From NCBI RefSeq assembly GCF_001633165.1, contig NZ_CP015418.1, forward strand, positions 3,162,001-3,226,000: DNA of 64,000 bases, written 5' to 3'. The notes beneath the pieces are model-generated. The model was not told the DNA's origin. It did no database searches and saw only the letters and a program-made list of their open reading frames with translations. The translations under genes and the position numbers were made by a program. This document shows, in pieces, positions 48,120 through 56,811 of the stretch. The stretch is from Rhodovulum sulfidophilum DSM 1374. GTDB taxonomy: Bacteria > Pseudomonadota > Alphaproteobacteria > Rhodobacterales > Rhodobacteraceae. The first letter of the stretch is position 1, and every line of letters starts with the position of its first letter.

Positions 48120-48227
48120 CGTGACGGCTCCAGGGGGCTGGCGGGGCGGGACTGCCCGCCTAGATATTGTCCGAAGGCCGATATCACACAAGATGTGACG
48201 AAACCCTGACAGAACCCGCGAGACCAA

Positions 48228-48641
48228 ATGACCCAGAAAAAGTCCGAGACCGACCCCGACTGGCAAGACCGGCTACCGGAGCTCGCCTACCGGGTAACGC
48301 GCGAGCATGCGACCGAACGCCCGTTCTCGCATGACGACTTTCCGAAAACGCCCGGCACCTTCGCCTGTCTCTGCTGCGGCGCGCCGCTCTTCGATCAGGC
48401 CGACAAGTTCGACAGCGGCACCGGCTGGCCGAGCTTCACCCGTCCGGCCGCCCCCGACGCATTGGGCGAGCACACAGACCGGCGCCTCCTTATGACGCGC
48501 ACAGAGGTGCATTGCGCCAGCTGTGAAGCGCATCTGGGCCATGTCTTTCCCGACGGCCCGGCACCGACCGGACTGCGCTATTGCATCAACGGCGTGGCGC
48601 TGAAGTTCAAGCCGGAGGACGCCGCCGAAGGCGATACCTAG
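48228..48641 (+). CDS. msrB: Peptide-methionine (R)-S-oxide reductase
   Basis: A 137-residue repair enzyme reducing methionine-R-sulfoxide in proteins. Zinc ligands are C47/C50 and C96/C99; the nucleophile is C119 in [16 protein letters not shown] and HLGHVF are conserved. There is no signal peptide, so it is cytosolic. It is divergent from olsB with 108 nt between and convergent with bamE, where a GGGGCCCC hairpin separates them. Confidence 0.95.
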   Translation: MTQKKSETDPDWQDRLPELAYRVTREHATERPFSHDDFPKTPGTFACLCCGAPLFDQADKFDSGTGWPSFTRPAAPDALGEHTDRRLLMTRTEVHCASCEAHLGHVFPDGPAPTGLRYCINGVALKFKPEDAAEGDT

Positions 48642-48660
48642 CCCGCCCGGGACCGGATCG

Positions 48661-48685
48661 CGGGGCCCCGTTGAGGGGGCCCCGG
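48661..48685. terminator. Bidirectional GC hairpin between msrB and bamE
   Basis: GGGGCCCC occurs twice around a 6-nt loop, forming a strong stem between convergent genes. No T-run follows on either strand, so it may act with Rho or as a 3' stabiliser. Confidence 0.6.
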
Positions 48686-48692
48686 CCGGCGA

Positions 48693-49157
48693 TCAGCGGT
48701 CGCCCAGAATATCCTCGGCGCTGAACTGGCCGATATTGCCCAGAAGCTGCCGCAGGAACGAGATGCCCTTGACGTTGGCCTCGGTCACGCGACGGTTCAG
48801 CGCGATCACGCGGCCATCCTCGAGCCCGAACCGTTCGACATTCTCGACCGTTCCGGACCCGTCGAAGGAAATCGCCACGACCTGGCGTTCGGTCTCCTTC
48901 GGTTCGCGGAAGCCGACCGTTTCCCAGTCGCTTTGCACGTAATACCACGCCTCGTCGCGCATCACGCCGCCCATGGTGGGCGGGCCGACCAGTTCGGCCA
49001 CGCTGTCGCGGGTATCGACACCCACCGAAATCGCGGACAGATCCTCCTCGGACGGAGCATAGCCGTGGCTGCGGTGGATCGGAGAACACGCCAGTAGACC
49101 GGCGGAGAGAACGGCAGCCAGCGCCAATCTGGCGTGCACTGCACGGGGCCTTGCCAT
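48693..49157 (-). CDS. bamE: Outer membrane protein assembly factor BamE
   Basis: A 154-residue lipoprotein of the SmpA/OmlA family that supports the BAM complex. A signal peptide ends in the lipobox LLAC (C24). The domain has VGVDTRDSVAELVGPPTMGG, WYYVQSDWETVGFR and VVAISFDGSGTVENVERFGLEDG. It is divergent from the DUF177/rpmF operon, as usual in Rhodobacterales. Confidence 0.93.
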   Translation of the reverse strand: MARPRAVHARLALAAVLSAGLLACSPIHRSHGYAPSEEDLSAISVGVDTRDSVAELVGPPTMGGVMRDEAWYYVQSDWETVGFREPKETERQVVAISFDGSGTVENVERFGLEDGRVIALNRRVTEANVKGISFLRQLLGNIGQFSAEDILGDR

Positions 49158-49240
49158 CGCAACCTCTTGTCACAGGGGTTTTTCACTTCTATCCCGCTTA
49201 GCAGATCGAACGCCCCGGGTTCAAGAATGGAACGTGAACC

Positions 49241-49834
49241 ATGGCCAACACGCCGGAACCACCCCGAAAACCAGAAGTGACCGCCCCTCGCAGCCTCCGG
49301 CTGGCCGGGCGTCGCGGCCGCGAGCCGGTCGACTTCGTCCTGACGCCCGACCCCGAAGAGCGCGCCGCGCTGGCCGGGCGGCTCGGGATAACGAGCCTGA
49401 AGAAACTGCGCTTTGCCGGCGCGCTCCGGCCCGAGGGACAGGCCGACTGGCGTCTCGAGGCAAGCCTCGGCGCCACGGTGGTGCAGCCCTGCGTCGTCAC
49501 CCTGGCGCCGGTCTCCACCCGGATCGACACCGACGTGCTCCGGCTCTACCGCGCCGACATGCCCGCCCGGCCCGAAGCCGAAGAGATCGAGATGCCCGAA
49601 GATGAAAACGAGGAACCGCTGCCCGACAGGCTCGACCTCGCCCTGGTCATGGAAGAGGCACTGGCCTTGGCACTGCCGCTCTATCCCCGCTCCGAGGGTG
49701 CCGATCTCGGCGAGGCGGTCTTTGCCGCGCCGGGCGTGGCGCCGATGCAGGATGCCGAACTCAAGCCCTTCGCCGCGCTGGCCCGGCTGCGCCCCTCCCG
49801 CGACGACGCGGAGGGCGGCGACACGTCCGAGTGA
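49241..49834 (+). CDS. DUF177/YceD family protein
   Basis: A 197-residue protein of the YceD/DUF177 family, usually found upstream of rpmF and linked to 23S rRNA accumulation or ribosome assembly. GITSLKKLRFAGALRPEG, TVVQPCVVTLAPVSTRID, DLALVMEEALALALPLYPR and KPFAALARLR are conserved. The ribosome-binding site is poor. A 250-nt gap separates it from rpmF. Confidence 0.9.
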   Translation: MANTPEPPRKPEVTAPRSLRLAGRRGREPVDFVLTPDPEERAALAGRLGITSLKKLRFAGALRPEGQADWRLEASLGATVVQPCVVTLAPVSTRIDTDVLRLYRADMPARPEAEEIEMPEDENEEPLPDRLDLALVMEEALALALPLYPRSEGADLGEAVFAAPGVAPMQDAELKPFAALARLRPSRDDAEGGDTSE

Positions 49835-49949
49835 GACCTCGGGAGGCCGGACGCTGCCGAAGACGCGGCCGAAGACGACACTTTGCCGAAGCCCGGGGGC
49901 GGATACGGCGTCTGGGCGTCGCGCCCCGGGAAAAGGCCCAGAAAGGGGC

Positions 49950-49977
49950 TTGCGCCCAACCAGAATCGCAGTATGTT
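49950..49977 (+). promoter_or_regulatory. Candidate sigma-70 promoter for rpmF-plsX-fabH
   Basis: TTGCGC and TATGTT are separated by 16 nt, 110 nt before rpmF, in a gap long enough to need its own promoter. It is a weak match and is given with low confidence. Confidence 0.3.
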
Positions 49978-50086
49978 CCCGGCCTCGCTTGCACGATGGA
50001 TCCGACGCCGCGCCAAGGGCGCTGAGAGTGGCGCGTTCCCAACGAAAGAACACCGGGCCAAGGCCCCTCCAGACCGAGGTTGAGAC

Positions 50087-50296
50087 ATGGCTGTCCCTCA
50101 GAATAAAGTTACGCGGTCCCGCCGCAACCAACGCCGTTCGCATGATGCCCTGGTCGCGGGTAATCCCGACGAGTGCTCGAACTGCGGCGAGCTGAAGCGT
50201 CCGCACCATGTCTGTGCGGCCTGCGGCCATTACGACGACCGCGAGGTCGTGGCCCAAGCCGACGAGATCGACCTGGACGAAGACGACGCGGCATAA
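50087..50296 (+). CDS. rpmF: Large ribosomal subunit protein bL32
   Basis: A 69-residue ribosomal protein. [20 protein letters not shown] is the rRNA-contacting start; C-X2-C (CSNC) and CAAC form the zinc site, so this is the zinc-binding (C+) form. An acidic tail follows. It lies 27 nt upstream of plsX, the standard arrangement linking ribosome and membrane lipid synthesis. Confidence 0.97.
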   Translation: MAVPQNKVTRSRRNQRRSHDALVAGNPDECSNCGELKRPHHVCAACGHYDDREVVAQADEIDLDEDDAA

Positions 50297-50323
50297 TCAG
50301 CCCCTAAAGGCGCGCGTCAGTCC

Positions 50324-51427
50324 ATGACCGAAGAGCATCCCCAGGAGCTGCGCGCCGCCCCGCGCACCGTCATTTCGGTGGACGCCATGGGTGGCGACCG
50401 CGGAGCTGCGGCCGTCGTCGCGGGCATTTCCCTGTCCGCCACCAAGAATCCGGACATCCGCTTCATACTGCATGGGCAGCGGGACGAGCTCGAGCGGCTC
50501 GTCGCCCGCCGCAAGCCCTTGCGCGGGCGGGTGGAGATCCGGCATGCGGATGGCGTCGTCACCATGGACGCCAAGCCCAGCCACGTGATGCGCCACGGCC
50601 AGGACACCTCGATGTGGTCGGCCATCGATTCGGTGCGCAATGGCGAAGCCACGGTGGCCGTCTCCTGCGGCAATACCGGGGCGCTGATGCTGCTGTCGAT
50701 CATGCGGCTGCGCAAGCTGCCGGGCGTCAACCGGCCGGCCATCGCCTGCCTCTGGCCCTCGCGCAATCCCGGCGGGTTCAATGTCATGCTGGATGTCGGC
50801 GCCGATGTCCGCGCCGATGAACGCGACCTGCTGCAATATGCGCTGATGGGCACCTCCTATGCCCGCAACGGTCTGGGGCTCGAGCGGCCGCGGGTCGGGC
50901 TTCTGAATGTCGGCACCGAAGAGAACAAGGGCCGGGCCGAGCTGAAAGCCGCCCATGACCTGATCGATGCCGCTGCGGAAAGCGCCAATTACAGCTTTGT
51001 CGGCTTCGTCGAGGGCGGCGACATCCCGTCCGCCAAGGTCGACGTGATCGTGACCGACGGCTTCACCGGCAATGTCGCGCTGAAGACCGGCGAGGGCACG
51101 GCCAAGCTTCTGAGCGATTTCATGCGCGAGGCCTTCACCGCGACGCCGCTGTCGAAGATGGCGGCGCTCCTGGCCTATACCTCGCTCAGGCGGCTCAAGA
51201 AGCGGATGGACCCCAGGCGCGCCAATGGCGGCGTGTTCCTCGGGCTGAACGGAACTGTGGTGAAATCGCATGGCGCGTCGGATGCGACGGGCGTGTCGGC
51301 CGCGGTCAAGCTCGCCTTCGAGCTGGCGCAGTCGGGCTTCACCGAACGGCTGGCGGCACGGGTTGCTGCCAGCAATGCGACGGAGCCTGAATCGGTCAGG
51401 GAACTGGCCGGGGGGAGCAAGAGGTAA
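50324..51427 (+). CDS. plsX: Phosphate acyltransferase PlsX
   Basis: A 367-residue peripheral membrane enzyme making acyl-phosphate from acyl-ACP for phosphatidic acid synthesis. SVDAMGGDRGAAAVV at the start, SCGNTGALML, the CLWPSRNPGGFNVMLDVGAD block and DGFTGNVALKTGEG are the family motifs. It is 2 nt from fabH and follows rpmF. Confidence 0.96.
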   Translation: MTEEHPQELRAAPRTVISVDAMGGDRGAAAVVAGISLSATKNPDIRFILHGQRDELERLVARRKPLRGRVEIRHADGVVTMDAKPSHVMRHGQDTSMWSAIDSVRNGEATVAVSCGNTGALMLLSIMRLRKLPGVNRPAIACLWPSRNPGGFNVMLDVGADVRADERDLLQYALMGTSYARNGLGLERPRVGLLNVGTEENKGRAELKAAHDLIDAAAESANYSFVGFVEGGDIPSAKVDVIVTDGFTGNVALKTGEGTAKLLSDFMREAFTATPLSKMAALLAYTSLRRLKKRMDPRRANGGVFLGLNGTVVKSHGASDATGVSAAVKLAFELAQSGFTERLAARVAASNATEPESVRELAGGSKR

Positions 51428-51429
51428 AC

Positions 51430-52401
51430 ATGAGTACGAGGGCGATCGTCCGGGGCGTCGGGCATTATCTTCCGGCGCACGTGGTGGAAAACGCGGAATT
51501 CGAGGCGACGCTCGACACATCGGATGAATGGATCCGGACCCGCTCGGGGATCGAGCGGCGGCATTTCGCGGCCGAGGGCGAGACCACCTCGCAGATGGCC
51601 GTGGAAGCGGCCAAGGCCGCGCTCGAGGATGCCGGGCTTGAGGCCGATGATCTGGACGCCATCGTTCTGGCCACCTCGACCGCCGATCTGACCTTCCCGT
51701 CCGCCGCCACCATGGTGCAGGCCGGGATCGGGATGACCCATGGCTTCGCCTATGACGTCCAGGCGGTCTGCGCCGGTTTCATCTTCGCCCTGGCCAATGC
51801 CAATTCCATGATTTCCTCGGGTCTCGCCCGCCGCGTTCTGGTGATCGGTGCCGAGACCTTCAGCCGGATCATGAACTGGACCGACCGCGGCACCTGCGTC
51901 CTGTTCGGCGACGGGGCGGGCGCGCTGATCCTCGAGGCATCCGAGGGCACGGGCACGACCGCCGATCGCGGCATCCTCTCGGTCGATCTCAATTCGGACG
52001 GGCGCCATCGCGACATCCTCTATGTCGATGGCGGGGTATCGACCGGCACCTCGGGGCATCTGGTGATGCAGGGCAAGGAAGTCTTCCGCCATGCCGTCGA
52101 GAAGCTCTCCGACACCGCCCATTCCGCGCTTGCCAAGGTCGGGCTCGATGGCACCGATGTCGACTGGCTGGTGCCGCATCAGGCCAATCTCAGGATCATC
52201 AAGGCCACCGCGCAGCGGCTGCATCTGCCGATGGAGAAGGTCATCGTCACGGTTCAGGACCATGGCAACACCTCGGCGGCCTCGATCCCGCTGGCGCTGT
52301 CGGTGGGCCGGCACGAGGGCCGGATCGTCCCGGGCAATCTGGTGGTGACCGAGGCGATCGGCGGCGGTCTGGCCTGGGGCTCGGTCGTGCTGCGCTGGTA
52401 G
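51430..52401 (+). CDS. fabH: 3-oxoacyl-ACP synthase III
   Basis: A 323-residue thiolase-fold condensing enzyme starting fatty acid synthesis from acetyl-CoA and malonyl-ACP. The catalytic triad is Cys in VQAVCAGF, His in VPHQANLRI and Asn in HGNTSAAS; SDEWIRTRSGIERRH is the substrate-binding start. GAGG precedes the ATG. It forms the plsX-fabH core of the operon, with ihfA 124 nt downstream. Confidence 0.97.
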   Translation: MSTRAIVRGVGHYLPAHVVENAEFEATLDTSDEWIRTRSGIERRHFAAEGETTSQMAVEAAKAALEDAGLEADDLDAIVLATSTADLTFPSAATMVQAGIGMTHGFAYDVQAVCAGFIFALANANSMISSGLARRVLVIGAETFSRIMNWTDRGTCVLFGDGAGALILEASEGTGTTADRGILSVDLNSDGRHRDILYVDGGVSTGTSGHLVMQGKEVFRHAVEKLSDTAHSALAKVGLDGTDVDWLVPHQANLRIIKATAQRLHLPMEKVIVTVQDHGNTSAASIPLALSVGRHEGRIVPGNLVVTEAIGGGLAWGSVVLRW

Positions 52402-52525
52402 GCGCGGCTCTGCCGTCGCCACCGCCCTTGGCGGTAAGTTCCCTGTATTGACTCGGAAATTCAAATCTACCTAAGGTTTTGCAAGTCAAGGGTTTCGATA
52501 GGGGCTGTCACAAATGGGGGAGAGA

Positions 52526-52828
52526 ATGGCAGGCAATACACTGACCCGAATGGACCTGACCGAAGCGGTTTTCCGCGAGGTCGGGCTGTCGCGCAACGAA
52601 TCCGCGGATCTGGTCGAAAGCGTGCTTCAGCACATGTCGGATGCGCTGGTCCGCGGCGAGACGGTCAAGATCTCGTCCTTCGGGACCTTCTCGGTGCGGT
52701 CGAAGGCCGCCCGGATCGGGCGCAATCCGAAAACCGGCGAAGAGGTTCCGATCCATCCGCGGCGGGTGCTGAGCTTCCGTCCCTCGCATCTGATGAAGGA
52801 CCGCGTCGCGGCCGGCAACAGGGGCTGA
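52526..52828 (+). CDS. ihfA: Integration host factor subunit alpha
   Basis: A 100-residue DNA-bending protein. [31 protein letters not shown] and [12 protein letters not shown] with the beta-arm Pro are intact, and the sequence looks very close to the Rhodobacter capsulatus IHF-alpha I recall. The ATG at 52526 gives that length; an in-frame ATG 12 nt upstream is the alternative. IHF bends DNA between NifA sites and sigma-54 promoters, so the product plausibly acts on the nif promoters in this same window. Confidence 0.95.
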   Translation: MAGNTLTRMDLTEAVFREVGLSRNESADLVESVLQHMSDALVRGETVKISSFGTFSVRSKAARIGRNPKTGEEVPIHPRRVLSFRPSHLMKDRVAAGNRG

Positions 52829-52834
52829 GCGGCA

Positions 52835-53833
52835 TTGGCCACGGACAAGTCCCCCGAGGCCTTCCGTACCATCAGCGAGGTATCGACCTGGCTGGACACG
52901 CCCGCCCATGTCCTGCGGTTCTGGGAAAGCCGGTTCACCCAGGTCAAGCCGGTCAAGCGCGCCGGGGGGCGACGTTATTACCGCCCCTCGGACATGCTGC
53001 TTCTGGGCGGCATAAAAAGGCTTCTGCATGAAGACGGGCTGACGATCCGCGGGGTACAGAAGATCCTGCGCGAGGAGGGCGTCAGGCATGTCGCGGCCCT
53101 GTCGCAGCCTCTCGACGAAGCGGACGCGGCCGACCTTGCCGAAGCCACCGATCCCGACATCGAGGCGCCGATGGCGCTGGATGCCCAGGCCGAGGCGGCA
53201 GAGATCCTGCCGATGCGGCGGCGCCCCGCGCCCGAGCCGGACGAGGCGATCCTGCCCGGGCCCGACAGCGGCCCTCCCCGGCAGCAGGCCCCGTCCGCGC
53301 CAATACCAACACCAACACCAACGCCATCTTCGCCGAACGGCGCCGCCTCGACCGACGATGACGAGGTCCTCGCCCCGCTCCCGTCGGACGCCACCGCTTT
53401 GGATCCTGCCCCCGAGCAGATCGCCCCGGAACCTTCGGAAGCGCGACCGCCCGTCGCGCAGGCCCCGACCCCGGCCGGGTTGCGGCAAAGCCCCGCCCTC
53501 GACGAGGGCACGCCCGCGCCGGAAACGGCGCCCGATTCGATGCCGCCCGAAGCGGAGGACCTCCCGAGCGGCATGACCGAGCCGGCAGAGGCCGCGCCTA
53601 CCGTCGCGCCGCCGGAACAGCCCGCGATACCGCAGCCGCTCGGCGCCGATCTTCCGGAAACCGACCCCGCAGATGACGACCCGGCCTTCGTCCCGACAGG
53701 GCTGCCCACCCGCAGCAGGCTCTTGAAACACGGGCTCCAGCGCCTCCTCGACGCCGATCCGGATGCTGCCGGCCGGGCCGCCGAGCGGCTCGCCCGGGTG
53801 GTTCTCAGCATCGAAACCGCCGCGCGTGACTGA
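52835..53833 (+). CDS. MerR family regulator with long Pro/Ala-rich tail
   Basis: A 332-residue protein with an N-terminal MerR winged helix (about 8-75; [20 protein letters not shown], then [20 protein letters not shown]). The next 190 residues are acidic, Pro/Ala-rich and probably disordered, including a Pro-Thr repeat (PIPTPTPTP). A short C-terminal helical block ([31 protein letters not shown]) is conserved. The TTG at 52835 is the likely start, 6 nt after ihfA. The ihfA-merR pair is typical of Rhodobacterales. The target genes are unknown. Confidence 0.85.
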   Translation: MATDKSPEAFRTISEVSTWLDTPAHVLRFWESRFTQVKPVKRAGGRRYYRPSDMLLLGGIKRLLHEDGLTIRGVQKILREEGVRHVAALSQPLDEADAADLAEATDPDIEAPMALDAQAEAAEILPMRRRPAPEPDEAILPGPDSGPPRQQAPSAPIPTPTPTPSSPNGAASTDDDEVLAPLPSDATALDPAPEQIAPEPSEARPPVAQAPTPAGLRQSPALDEGTPAPETAPDSMPPEAEDLPSGMTEPAEAAPTVAPPEQPAIPQPLGADLPETDPADDDPAFVPTGLPTRSRLLKHGLQRLLDADPDAAGRAAERLARVVLSIETAARD

Positions 53834-53887
53834 AGGCCGATTTGCGTCTTGCCCCCGCCGTCAGACATGTTATGAAGCGCCCCACGT

Positions 53888-53963
53888 CGGGCTATAGCGC
53901 AGGTGGTAGCGCGTCCGTCTGGGGGACGGAAGGTCGCAGGTTCAAGTCCTGCTAGCCCGACCA
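53888..53963 (+). tRNA. tRNA-Pro (anticodon GGG)
   Basis: A 76-nt cloverleaf. The acceptor CGGGCTA pairs with TAGCCCG, the D-arm is GCGC/GCGC, the anticodon stem is TCCGT/ACGGA with loop CTGGGGG (anticodon GGG at 53921-53923), and the T-arm has GTTCAAGTC. The 3' CCA is genomically encoded. It reads proline CCC and CCU codons. Confidence 0.95.
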
Positions 53964-54042
53964 TTACCCTCACCCGCCCGCATCCCTCGTGGTTGCGGGC
54001 GGTTGTGTTTCAGGGGCCCCGCGCCGGGCCGAGGGAGGATCC

Positions 54043-55125
54043 ATGACCGCACCCGGCGTGCTGCCCGCTCAAGACATCCGTCGCCTGATCGAGACCGGCG
54101 CCATCGGCCTTTCGGCCCCGCTTGCCGAGGGTCAGGTCCAGCCCGCCTCGCTCGATCTCCGGCTCGGGCCGGTCGCCTACCGGGTCCGCGCCTCGTTCCT
54201 CGCCGGCGAAAGCCGCAGCGTCGCCGAGCGCATCGCCGATTTCCGCATGCATGCGATCGACCTGTCGCAGGGCGCGGTGCTGGAAAAGGGCTGCGTCTAT
54301 GTCGTGCCGCTGATGGAGCGGCTCGCCCTGCCCCCGGGCATCCAGGCCGTCGCCAATGCCAAAAGCTCGACCGGGCGGCTCGATCTTCTGACCCGCACCA
54401 TCACCGATGGCGGGGTCGAGTTCGACCGCATCCGCGGGGGCTATGACGGGCCGCTTTATGCCGAGATCTGCCCGCGTTCCTTCTCGGTCCTGGTCCGGCC
54501 CGGCCAGCGGCTGAACCAGATCCGCTTTCGCGCCGGTCAGGCCGTGCTTTCCGATGACGCGCTTCGCGCGCTCGACGCTTCGGCCGGGCTGGTCTCGGGC
54601 GGCCCGGCGGTGATCTCCGAGGGCTTGGGCTTCTCGGTCGATCTGAAACCCTCGGGCGACGATCTCGTCGGCTACCGCGCCAAGCCGCATTCCGGCGTCG
54701 TCGATCTCGACGGCATCGCCGCCCATGACCCGGCCGAATTCTGGGAAGAGATCCGCTCGAGCGCGGGCCGGATCATCCTCGATCCGGGCGCCTTCTACAT
54801 CCTCGTCAGCCGCGAGGCTGTTCATATCCCGCCCGATTACGCCGCCGAGATGGCGCCCTATCTGGCGATGGTGGGCGAATTCCGGGTCCATTACGCGGGC
54901 TTCTTCGATCCCGGTTTCGGCCATGACGACGCCGGAGGCGCGGGCTCACGCGGGGTGCTCGAGGTGCGCTGCCACGAAGCGCCCTTCGTGCTGGAACATG
55001 GCCAGATCGTCGGCCGTCTGGTCTATGAGCGCATGTCGGCCCGGCCCGACGCGCTTTACGGCCAGGGCATCGCCTCGAACTACCAGGGCCAGGGGCTGAA
55101 GCTGTCCAAGCATTTCCGGATGTAG
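54043..55125 (+). CDS. dcd: 2'-deoxycytidine 5'-triphosphate deaminase, double-length form
   Basis: A 360-residue protein about twice the size of E. coli Dcd. The N-terminal half carries QPASLDLRLG, and VANAKSSTGRLDLLTRTITDGG and LYAEICPRSFSVLVRPGQRLNQIRF correspond to the dUTPase/Dcd active site. The second half repeats the fold with FYILVSREAVHIPPDYAAEM and HYAGFFDPGFGH. This long form is common in alphaproteobacteria. It converts dCTP to dUTP for dTTP synthesis. GAGGGAGG precedes the ATG. It ends 7 nt before the nifE enhancer site. Confidence 0.92.
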   Translation: MTAPGVLPAQDIRRLIETGAIGLSAPLAEGQVQPASLDLRLGPVAYRVRASFLAGESRSVAERIADFRMHAIDLSQGAVLEKGCVYVVPLMERLALPPGIQAVANAKSSTGRLDLLTRTITDGGVEFDRIRGGYDGPLYAEICPRSFSVLVRPGQRLNQIRFRAGQAVLSDDALRALDASAGLVSGGPAVISEGLGFSVDLKPSGDDLVGYRAKPHSGVVDLDGIAAHDPAEFWEEIRSSAGRIILDPGAFYILVSREAVHIPPDYAAEMAPYLAMVGEFRVHYAGFFDPGFGHDDAGGAGSRGVLEVRCHEAPFVLEHGQIVGRLVYERMSARPDALYGQGIASNYQGQGLKLSKHFRM

Positions 55126-55131
55126 GCCCGC

Positions 55132-55147
55132 TGTCGGAGACCCGACA
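55132..55147 (+). promoter_or_regulatory. NifA upstream activating sequence of nifE
   Basis: TGTCGGAGACCCGACA is an exact TGT-N10-ACA site and itself palindromic (TGTCGG/CCGACA). It lies 129 nt before the nifE sigma-54 promoter, a normal enhancer distance. Confidence 0.85.
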
Positions 55148-55188
55148 AAACCCGACGCAAGCCCGCCATGACCCGCAACGCGCCCCCC

Positions 55189-55209
55189 TTCTTCTTGGCT
55201 TAAATACCC
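55189..55209. repeat. Dispersed palindromic element, half copy
   Basis: TTCTTCTTGG followed by AAATACCC repeats the right arm of the elements at 5900, 17103 and 59719; no matching left arm is present. It lies between the nifE enhancer and promoter, so a full hairpin terminator is not formed here. Confidence 0.75.
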
Positions 55210-55276
55210 GACACGCGCCCTCGGACGCCCTAGAAACGCTGGCCTTTTTGCGCGCCCCGCCATGACAGCCACGCCT

Positions 55277-55291
55277 TGGCACGCTTCCTGC
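55277..55291 (+). promoter_or_regulatory. Sigma-54 promoter of nifENX
   Basis: TGGCACGCTTCCTGC is identical to the nifH promoter core. The -12 GC is only 28 nt before the nifE ATG, giving a short leader that contains the GGGAG ribosome-binding site. Confidence 0.95.
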
Positions 55292-55319
55292 TTCTTTCCC
55301 ATGAAGCAGGGAGACCCGG

Positions 55320-56810
55320 ATGTCCGACGCGCTCAAGAAAACCGTGCAGGAAGCCTTCAACGAGCCCGGCTGCGCCACCAACCGCGCCAAGTCGGCCGAG
55401 GCGCGCAAGAAGGGCTGCGCCAAGCCGCTGACCCCGGGGGCCGCGGCCGGGGGCTGTGCCTTCGACGGCGCGATGATCACCCTGCAGCCCATCGTCGATG
55501 TCGCCCATCTGGTCCATGCGCCGCTCGCCTGCGGCGGCAATTCCTGGGACAATCGCGGCTCGGCCTCCTCGGGCTCGATGCTCTACAAGACCGGCTTCAC
55601 CACCGACCTGACCGAGCTCGACATCGTCATGGGCAAGGGCGAGGCAAAGCTCTACGCCGCGATCCGCGAGATCGTCGAGACACATGCCCCGCCCGCCGTC
55701 TTCGTCTATGCCACCTGCGTGACGGCGATGATCGGCGACGATATCGCCGCGGTCTGCAAGGCCGCGACCGAGGCCTTCGGCACGCCCGCGATCCCGGTCG
55801 ACGTGCCGGGCTATGCCGGGTCGAAGAACCTCGGCTGCAAGCTCGCGGGCGAGATGATGTATCGCCATGTGATCGGCACGGTCGAGCCCGAGCGCATGAC
55901 CGATTGCGACATCAACATCATCGGCGATTACAACCTGAATGGCGAGCTCTGGCAGATCAAGCCGCTGCTCGACCGGCTCGGCATCCGCATCATCGGCTCG
56001 CTCTCGGCCGATGCGCGCTACCGGCAGGTGGCGGTGATGCACCGGGCACGGGTGACGATGCTGGTCTGCTCGCATGCGCTGATCGGGCTTGCCCGGAAGA
56101 TGGAGGACAGCTGGGGCATCCCGTTCTTCGAGGGCTCCTTCTACGGCATCTCGGACACCTCCGAGGCGCTTCGGACCATGTGCCGGATGCTGGTCGAACG
56201 CGGCGCGGCCGAGGACCTCATGGACCGCTGCGAAGCGCTGATCGCCGAGGAAGAGGCCAAGGCGCGCGCAGCACTCGCCCCCTACCGGCCGCGCGTCGAG
56301 GGCAGACGGGTGCTGCTTTATACCGGCGGGCACAAAAGCTGGTCGGTGGTCTCGGCCCTGCAGGAGCTTGGCATCGAGGTCGTCGGCACCTCCGTGCGCA
56401 AGGCCACCGAGACCGACAAGGCGCGCGTCATCCGGATCATGGGCGACGAAACCCACATGTACGAGAACATGGCGCCGAAGGACATGTACGCGACGCTCAA
56501 GGCCGCCAAAGCCGACATCCTGATGTCGGGCGCGCGCAGCCAGTTCGTGGCGCTGAAGGCGCGCACCCCCTGGATCGACGTGAACCAGGAAAAGCACGAA
56601 CCCTATGCGGGTTACATGGGCATGGTCGATCTGGTCCGCGCCATCGACCGCTCGGTCAACAATCCCGTCTGGGAGGATGTCCGGCGCCCTGCCCCCTGGG
56701 ACGGCCCCGGGGATGCGCCACGCCCGGCGACCGGGCTTCGTCCCGCCGCCGCCCCCGAGGACCCGGCCCCGGGTCCCGTTAATGACCCCAAGGATTTCGA
56801 GGATTGCTGA
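55320..56810 (+). CDS. nifE: FeMo-cofactor scaffold protein NifE
   Basis: A 496-residue NifD homologue that forms the NifEN scaffold where NifB-co matures to FeMo-co. Cluster-type cysteines are in the GCAFDGAM block (about residue 46), APLACGGNSW (about 71) and YATCVTAMIGDD (about 133). The late SGARSQFVALKARTPWIDVNQEKHEPYAGYMG matches NifE. The C-terminal 40 residues are a Pro/Ala-rich extension. GGGAG precedes the ATG, and the stop is 1 nt from nifN. Confidence 0.97.
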   Translation: MSDALKKTVQEAFNEPGCATNRAKSAEARKKGCAKPLTPGAAAGGCAFDGAMITLQPIVDVAHLVHAPLACGGNSWDNRGSASSGSMLYKTGFTTDLTELDIVMGKGEAKLYAAIREIVETHAPPAVFVYATCVTAMIGDDIAAVCKAATEAFGTPAIPVDVPGYAGSKNLGCKLAGEMMYRHVIGTVEPERMTDCDINIIGDYNLNGELWQIKPLLDRLGIRIIGSLSADARYRQVAVMHRARVTMLVCSHALIGLARKMEDSWGIPFFEGSFYGISDTSEALRTMCRMLVERGAAEDLMDRCEALIAEEEAKARAALAPYRPRVEGRRVLLYTGGHKSWSVVSALQELGIEVVGTSVRKATETDKARVIRIMGDETHMYENMAPKDMYATLKAAKADILMSGARSQFVALKARTPWIDVNQEKHEPYAGYMGMVDLVRAIDRSVNNPVWEDVRRPAPWDGPGDAPRPATGLRPAAAPEDPAPGPVNDPKDFEDC

Positions 56811-56811
56811 C

